NCBI GenBank assembly: GCA_032718475.1
Contig: JAUCBJ010006320.1
Coordinates: forward strand, 1 to 35,515
Origin: Nemertoderma westbladi
Taxonomy: Eukaryota; Xenacoelomorpha; Nemertodermatida; Nemertodermatidae
Direction: 5' to 3'
DNA: 35,515 bases
Below the pieces are notes generated by a model. It made no database searches and had not been told where the DNA came from. It worked only from the letters and a program-made list of their open reading frames with translations. Made by a program: the position numbers and the translations under genes. The number at the start of each line of letters is the position of its first letter. The first letter of the stretch is position 1. Shown here in pieces: positions 30,450 through 35,515 of this stretch.

Positions 30450-31774
30450 GGTTCCTCTATCTCTCTACCGGGTCTACTGTACTGCAGTACTCACTGTCTG
30501 GGTTCCTCTATCTCTCTACCGGGTCTACTGTACTGCAGTACTCACTGACTGGGTTCCTCTATCTCTCTACCGGGTCTACTATACTGCAGTACTCACTGTC
30601 TGGGTTCCTCTATCTCTCTACCGGGTCTACTATACTGCAATACTCACTGTCTGGGTTCCTCTATCTCTCTACCGGGTCTACTGTACTGCAGTACTCACTG
30701 TTTGGGTTCCTCTATCTCTCTACCGGGTCTACTGTACTGCAGTACTCACTGTCTGGGTTCCTCTATCTCTCTACCGGGTCTACTGTACTGCAGTACTCAC
30801 TGTCTGGGTTCCTCTATCTCTCTACCGGGTCTACTATACTGCAGTACTCACTGTCTGGGTTCCTCTATCTCTCTACCGGGTCTACTGTACTGCAGTACTC
30901 ACTGTCTGGGTTCCTCTATCTCTCTACCGGGTCTACTGTACTGCAGTACTCACTGTCTGGGTTCCTGTATCTCTCTACCGGGTCTACTATACTGCAGTAC
31001 TCACTGTCTGGGTTCCTCTATCTCTCTACCGGGTCTACTGTACTGCAGTACTCACTGTCTGGGTTCCTCTATCTCTCTACCGGGTCTACTGTACTGCAGT
31101 ACTCACTGTCTGGGTTCCTATATCTCTCTACCGGGTCTACTGTACTGCAGTACTCACTGTCTGGGTTCCTCTATCTCTCTACCGGGTCTACTGTACTGCA
31201 GTACTCACTGTCTGGGTTCCTCTATCTCTCTACCGGGTCTACTGTACTGCAGTACTCACTGTCTGGGTTCCTCTATCTCTCTACCGGGTCTACTGTACTG
31301 CAGTACTCACTGTCTGGGTTCCTCTATCTCTCTACCGGGTCTACTATATTGCAGTACTCACTGTCTGGGTTCCTCTATCTCTCTACCGGGTCTACTATAC
31401 TGCAGTACTCACTGTATGGGTTCCTCTATCTCTCTACCGGGTCTACTGTACTGCAGTACTCACTGTCTGGGTTCCTCTATCTCTCTACCGGGTCTACTAT
31501 ACTGCAGTACTCACTGTCTGGGTTCCTCTATCTCTCTACCGGGTCTACTGTACTGCAGTACTCACTGTCTGGGTTCCTCTATCTCTCTACCGGGTCTACT
31601 GTACTGCAGTACTCCCTGCCTGGGTTCCTCTATCTCTCTACCGGGTCTACTGTACTGCAGTATTCACTGTCTGGGTTCCTCTATCTCTCTACCGAGTCTA
31701 CTGTACTGCAGTACTCACTGTCTGGGTTCCTCTATCTCTCTACCGGGTCTACTGTACTGCAGTACTCACTGTCT
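30450..31774. repeat. 51-bp tandem array, 26 copies
   Basis: The length divided by 51 is almost exactly 26, and I see no unit that differs in length. Units start GGTTCCTCTATCTCTC and contain the 12-base palindrome GTACTGCAGTAC (variant ATACTGCAGTAC in some). Substitutions are few. Because 51 is 17 codons and no unit carries a stop, all three plus-strand frames stay open across the whole array. None of them has an ATG start, so I do not call a protein. Confidence 0.97.
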
Positions 31775-32288
31775 GATTGCATGTTTGCGGTTTTGAGCAT
31801 ACCCATACACACCCATAGCCACTACCCAATATAATTATTTATGACAGATAATTCATAACTGTTGCCGCAAAGATACCTGATTAATCGACAATTGTCTCAA
31901 AGCGAAATTCTCAATATTTACGCGACTGACTAATAAATGATATTTGCTCGCTGATCTTTAGTAAGGATAAGTACTTGTGATTGTAGTGTATCAAGTAATA
32001 CTGTCCCTGACAATAAGACACAAATAGTTTCACTTATTCCTTGATGGTATATTCCCTCCCTAAGCAAACAAGTCTACACCCCTCATTCTGGGCACAGCAT
32101 ATGACGCAATTATATTGTATCTATTGTGCGAGTTGCGATAATTTATCCGATATACATGGATAAAAATCAACTTATATTTTGTCTCACCTTCATCGCTAGG
32201 CGGATATGCCAATATTACAATATTAAATATGGCTTTTTGATACATCGGCTTTTATACATTGGCCCTTTGTTTAAGTTTCGTTATAATT
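31775..32288. other. AT-rich spacer, nothing recognised
   Basis: No gene, RNA or repeat is supported here. Confidence 0.5.
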
Positions 32289-32412
32289 GTGCAATGCATA
32301 ATTGTGCTTTGGCAGCCTCATGGAGTGAATAAGCATGGTGGACAGCCCATGACTTTCTTGAGACGCATCTTAAAGGACACTGGCCTTAAAGATGCGGATT
32401 ATCTTGTGGAGG
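32289..32412 (+). pseudogene. Short LINE relic, same family as 6638-7231
   Basis: About 120 bases closely match 6985-7100, including TGCTTTGGCAGCCTCATG and GACTTTCTTGAGACGCATC, and read VLWQPHGVNKHGG and FLRRILKDTGL in one frame. This is a fragment of the C-terminal region of the LINE reverse transcriptase, with nothing of the catalytic part. It cannot be functional. Confidence 0.85.
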
Positions 32413-33843
32413 TCAAAATCAAAATGGACCTTCTCCAGAGAATTTATACGAAAATAACAGCTAATTATACGAACAAAAATGTAACCTTTTATATTGACTC
32501 TCGTTTATTGCTTTGGTTAGAATAACATCCACAGTAACCTGCTCCTTTCCATGAATTGATACTTAACTTAGACGAGACGAGATATTAACTCCTCCCCCTC
32601 CCCTATACAATGATACCAACAATAACAGCAAGAAATATATCATATCGAATAAGTTCAATATTCAATGTATTCTTCTTTCTCACTATTAATGAGTTCAACT
32701 CCCTGGCTACTCGTTATTATCTGTGAATTACGTTACCGGATTTAATATTTAAAACAAAGAATTTTATTAAAACAAACTTCACAATTTTCTATTTTTTTTT
32801 CATTGATATAACGGCCCACACCGCTTTATGGAAAACATTATAGCGACTATAGAAAATACATAAGCTGAAAAGTATACAAGCTAAATCTAAATGTAATCTA
32901 ACATAAAATATTCCAAATCTTGGCTACCCCCGACAATATTAAACCGACAATTATATATTAATATCTATAATATATATATATATAATATGCTACATTAAAA
33001 ACAATCTAAACAATAATCTATAAAATAGAAGCACAAATAATACAAGGACCTTTGGGTCGAGAGTCCCAAGTCGAACAATAACGCTAAGAAACTACTTACG
33101 GAAATGTTTACATGTAAACAAACAGACAGCAACCATAGGATTAGTTGTATTAACAATATACTCTAAAGTCATCAATTTATAAAGCAAATTTATATCAACA
33201 ACTGAAGCTTAAAGCGCATTAATGCAGTGTGACATAGCTTACATTCAATATACTGTGGTGTGTTTACGTTATGTTTGACTAACTGACTGCAGTATAAATA
33301 TATCGATTTAAGATTAAAATTACTTGAAATATTGAACACTTCCAATAGTAAAATAGCCTTATAATGTTACAAAGTCAGGTATCTATGCAAAATTATAAAA
33401 TCGTGGGTATTAATGATATAAAAAGTTTGGGTACCTATATATATTTTAACTTACTTATAATAACTGTGTTATGTAACCGAAACCCACAAGTCATATAATT
33501 AAAAACGTTTGCAAAATATATTTGATAAATAACTTTCCGAACTTTTAACTTTACATTTTTTATTCCCCACCAGTTGTCACGGTAACCTGCAACCAAGTAT
33601 GAACGAACATGGATGACCTCAAACAGGTTATTACAGAAATTATTTAGATAAATTAGATTAATTCTCAGAAACAATCCAACAGAAAATACCAACGATATCA
33701 ATATGTTACGTAATAATCGTAAGATCGCACATTTATTTACTTATTTTTAAGAAATCTGCACATTTTATTAAACAAGTAAAGCCGATGAAGGAATTAATAC
33801 AATTATCTTTAATACCAAAGTTATAGGAATATATACTGCACTG
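32413..33843. other. AT-rich region downstream of FoxG
   Basis: The right part is presumably the FoxG 3' untranslated region and flank. There is a short TA microsatellite at 32971-32984. Minus-strand open frames here have no domain. Confidence 0.45.
33732..33737 (-). other. Candidate FoxG polyadenylation signal
   Basis: AATAAA on the minus strand, about 107 bases after the FoxG stop. Another AATAAA lies at 33559-33564. Which one is used, if either, cannot be told from sequence. Confidence 0.35.
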
Positions 33844-35148
33844 CTAACGACTTAAGGGGTGGGCTGAGCTTGGGGACGAGTTAGAGTCGAATGGGGGAAC
33901 CAGCAGGTTCGATGAGGTGCCTGGTAGACTGGCTGGTAACGCGGTGGCGGCTGGGGATGTTCGGAAGGGGGGTTCCGGAAGGCCGAAGTTGTGGCTCATA
34001 GAACGCAGACCTAGGGGGGAGTCAATGTCTAGGGAGATATGTGGGGGGAGCATGGAGGGGGCTGAGGAGGGCAGGGGGAAACCGGGAGGGAGACACAGAC
34101 TGGGGCCTATTGGTATACCGGAGCCCATCATGGTATTGGGAAGGAAGTCGAAACGGTCGCCATTCCCAACGAGTCTGTCTATAGAGAACCCAGGGGTGAT
34201 CAGTGAGTGGCGCCCCCCTGGGGGGAAAACGTTTAGATACGGGCTGAGGGGGAATGATGCTGGATGCATGGGGGGCAGACACTGCGGGGGCAGCGGGGGC
34301 AGCCCCCCTGGCGAGTAGACCCCCGGCCCTCCCAAGGGGTGGTGGTTCATCATCATTGGGGAGGAGTGTGGCCACATCCCTAGGCCGGACTTCTCGGTGA
34401 GTACGTGGCGTTTCAGGGCCTGGAGACGGTTGCGAGAGGCCGTGGTGCGACGTCGTAACTTACCGGTGGTCCCCCCGATAAAAACGTCGTCGCAAGAGGG
34501 ATCCAGCATCCAGTAGTTGCCCTTCCCGGGGTCGTCGTAGTGCCTTGCCACTTTGACGAAGCACTTGTTGAGACTGAGGTTGTGACGGATGCTGTTCTGC
34601 CAACCCTGTTTGTTGTCCCGGTAATAAGGGAAATGTTTCATAATAAACTCGTAGATTTGGTTGAGTGTGAGCCGCTTTTCCGGACTCTGTTGAATCGCCA
34701 TCATTATCAAAGCGTTGTAGGAGAATGGCGGTTTTACCAGTTTCGGCTTCCCATCTTTATCTTCGGCGGCTTCCGCCGTTCCATCCGATTGGGGTTTCTT
34801 CGTCGATTCCGTGACGTCATCATCTCCTTCAATTACGTCACAATCACTTATTCCGGGCGTCTCATCTACGTTAGACGGGTCATCATCATTGTCGTATTCT
34901 ATGTCGACGTCCAACTCTGCTTCCTCGAGAAAGTCCCGGTTGTCCTTAGAGAAGCCATTTGTGTGGCCTTCCGCAATGTAGCTGTCGCTGATTTCCTCTT
35001 TAACGGCGAGCTTTTCTTTATTTACTGCAGTGTCAGAGAGAAGTGCGCTGATACTGAAACTGTGCTTGGTAGCGGTGTTAACAGAAGGCGTTGCAGGGTT
35101 GGACAAACTCATTTTATTTGCGTCAGCAGCCCAAACCAAAACCATCAT
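33844..35148 (-). CDS. FoxG: Forkhead transcription factor FoxG
   Basis: A complete intronless ORF of 434 residues. It is a nuclear DNA-binding regulator; FoxG proteins pattern anterior and neural tissue and usually repress transcription. Residues 31-37, FSISALL, form an eh1 motif that should bind Groucho/TLE co-repressors. Residues 75-112 are strongly acidic. The forkhead domain spans about 139-235 (34734-34444): [20 protein letters not shown], the recognition helix [16 protein letters not shown], then the FoxG-specific [15 protein letters not shown]. The C-terminal half is Pro/Gly/Ser-rich, with SPYLNVF (302-308) and FSIDRLV (321-327), which parallel motifs in vertebrate FOXG1. Of three possible starts, Met2 (35143-35145) has the best context (A at -3, G at +4); Met13 is also possible. 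Orthology is strong on the domain and flanking motifs. Confidence 0.96.
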   Translation of the reverse strand: MMVLVWAADANKMSLSNPATPSVNTATKHSFSISALLSDTAVNKEKLAVKEEISDSYIAEGHTNGFSKDNRDFLEEAELDVDIEYDNDDDPSNVDETPGISDCDVIEGDDDVTESTKKPQSDGTAEAAEDKDGKPKLVKPPFSYNALIMMAIQQSPEKRLTLNQIYEFIMKHFPYYRDNKQGWQNSIRHNLSLNKCFVKVARHYDDPGKGNYWMLDPSCDDVFIGGTTGKLRRRTTASRNRLQALKRHVLTEKSGLGMWPHSSPMMMNHHPLGGPGVYSPGGLPPLPPQCLPPMHPASFPLSPYLNVFPPGGRHSLITPGFSIDRLVGNGDRFDFLPNTMMGSGIPIGPSLCLPPGFPLPSSAPSMLPPHISLDIDSPLGLRSMSHNFGLPEPPFRTSPAATALPASLPGTSSNLLVPPFDSNSSPSSAHPLSR

Positions 35149-35287
35149 AAAATATCACAAATAATAGAACTTAAAATCGCCCGTAAAATTAAAAAGTTTT
35201 CCAAACAAAATATTAAAATACACCGCAAAGTAACTGTAAACTAAATAAAATATTCTAATCTGACTGATTCTATATCAACTGCCCTGT

Positions 35288-35363
35288 CCAATCACATTCA
35301 ATCTTTCTGCCAACGAGTTAACATTGTGTACAAGTGGCAACCTAACTCTAGGAATTAGCCAAT
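35288..35363. promoter_or_regulatory. Two CCAAT boxes upstream of FoxG
   Basis: CCAATCACA begins at 35288 and again at 35359, 71 bp apart and about 140-215 bp before the FoxG start codon. Their repetition and position suit an NF-Y-type proximal promoter. No clear TATA box is seen. The remainder of 35149-35515 is AT-rich upstream sequence. Confidence 0.35.
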
Positions 35364-35515
35364 CACAGCCCATCGCCTTGTACTGCGGAAGCCTCTACAG
35401 GTTTTGGCACCTCCTTTACAACACAATTCTAAAGTCACCACCACCAGCTCCCAAGAATAAACAAATTAATCATAGAATTATTCAAACATCAGCAGGATTT
35501 AGTTCTTGAATTTCT

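Noticed and set aside
455-31774. CRISPR array
   Set aside because: The repeats are contiguous tandem units without unique spacers, and the DNA is animal nuclear DNA.
30337-31834. Three overlapping plus-strand open frames of 364-479 codons over the 51-bp array
   Set aside because: All three frames are open only because 51 is a multiple of three and the unit lacks stops. None begins with ATG and all encode the same short repeat.

Overview
This window is animal (metazoan) nuclear DNA. It is AT-rich and very rich in repeats, with one confident host gene at the right-hand end: a single-exon forkhead transcription factor of the FoxG class (33844-35148, minus strand). Its forkhead domain, the conserved stretch just after it, an N-terminal eh1 motif and a C-terminal FSIDRLV motif support the FoxG assignment. 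The BEL/Pao and LINE-type elements and the gene-poor flank fit an invertebrate bilaterian, but the sequence does not let me name a phylum.

The ~33 kb downstream of FoxG holds no other intact host gene that I can support. Layout from left to right: a short open frame at the window edge (1-255); a ~67/70-bp minisatellite (455-2160); a 59-bp triplicate (2838-3028); a decayed LINE reverse transcriptase (3506-5325); a minus-strand LINE C-terminal scrap (5644-5805); a 55-60-bp array (5982-6367); a second LINE relic (6638-7231); a plain AT-rich stretch; a fold-back element with 65-bp inverted arms (9991-10540) that contains a GAC microsatellite and two CTCF-like words; a 19/22-bp array (11003-11935); a complete, young BEL/Pao LTR element (12948-20337, minus strand); a 27/43-bp hairpin-bearing array (20406-22806); a 39-bp array (24161-25023); a gene-free stretch with a G19 tract and another CTCF-like word; a 29/22-bp array (27052-29259); a 51-bp array (30450-31774); a third LINE scrap (32289-32412); then FoxG and its presumed promoter.

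The BEL/Pao element is the most informative unit. Its two 520-bp LTRs look identical base for base, the ends are TG...CA, and the 5-bp duplication CATGC flanks it, so it inserted recently. It encodes a large Gag plus an aspartic protease but has no room for reverse transcriptase, RNase H or integrase, so it should depend on a helper element. Its coding region is split by two one-base differences in G-homopolymers and one amber codon. Beyond the amber codon the same frame continues for 121 codons and includes a strongly hydrophobic, membrane-like segment.

Tandem arrays make up roughly 28 percent of the window and the BEL/Pao element another 21 percent. FoxG would act alone as a DNA-binding repressor or patterning factor. 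The other coding material belongs to mobile elements, and most long open frames over the arrays arise only because the repeat unit is a multiple of three bases.
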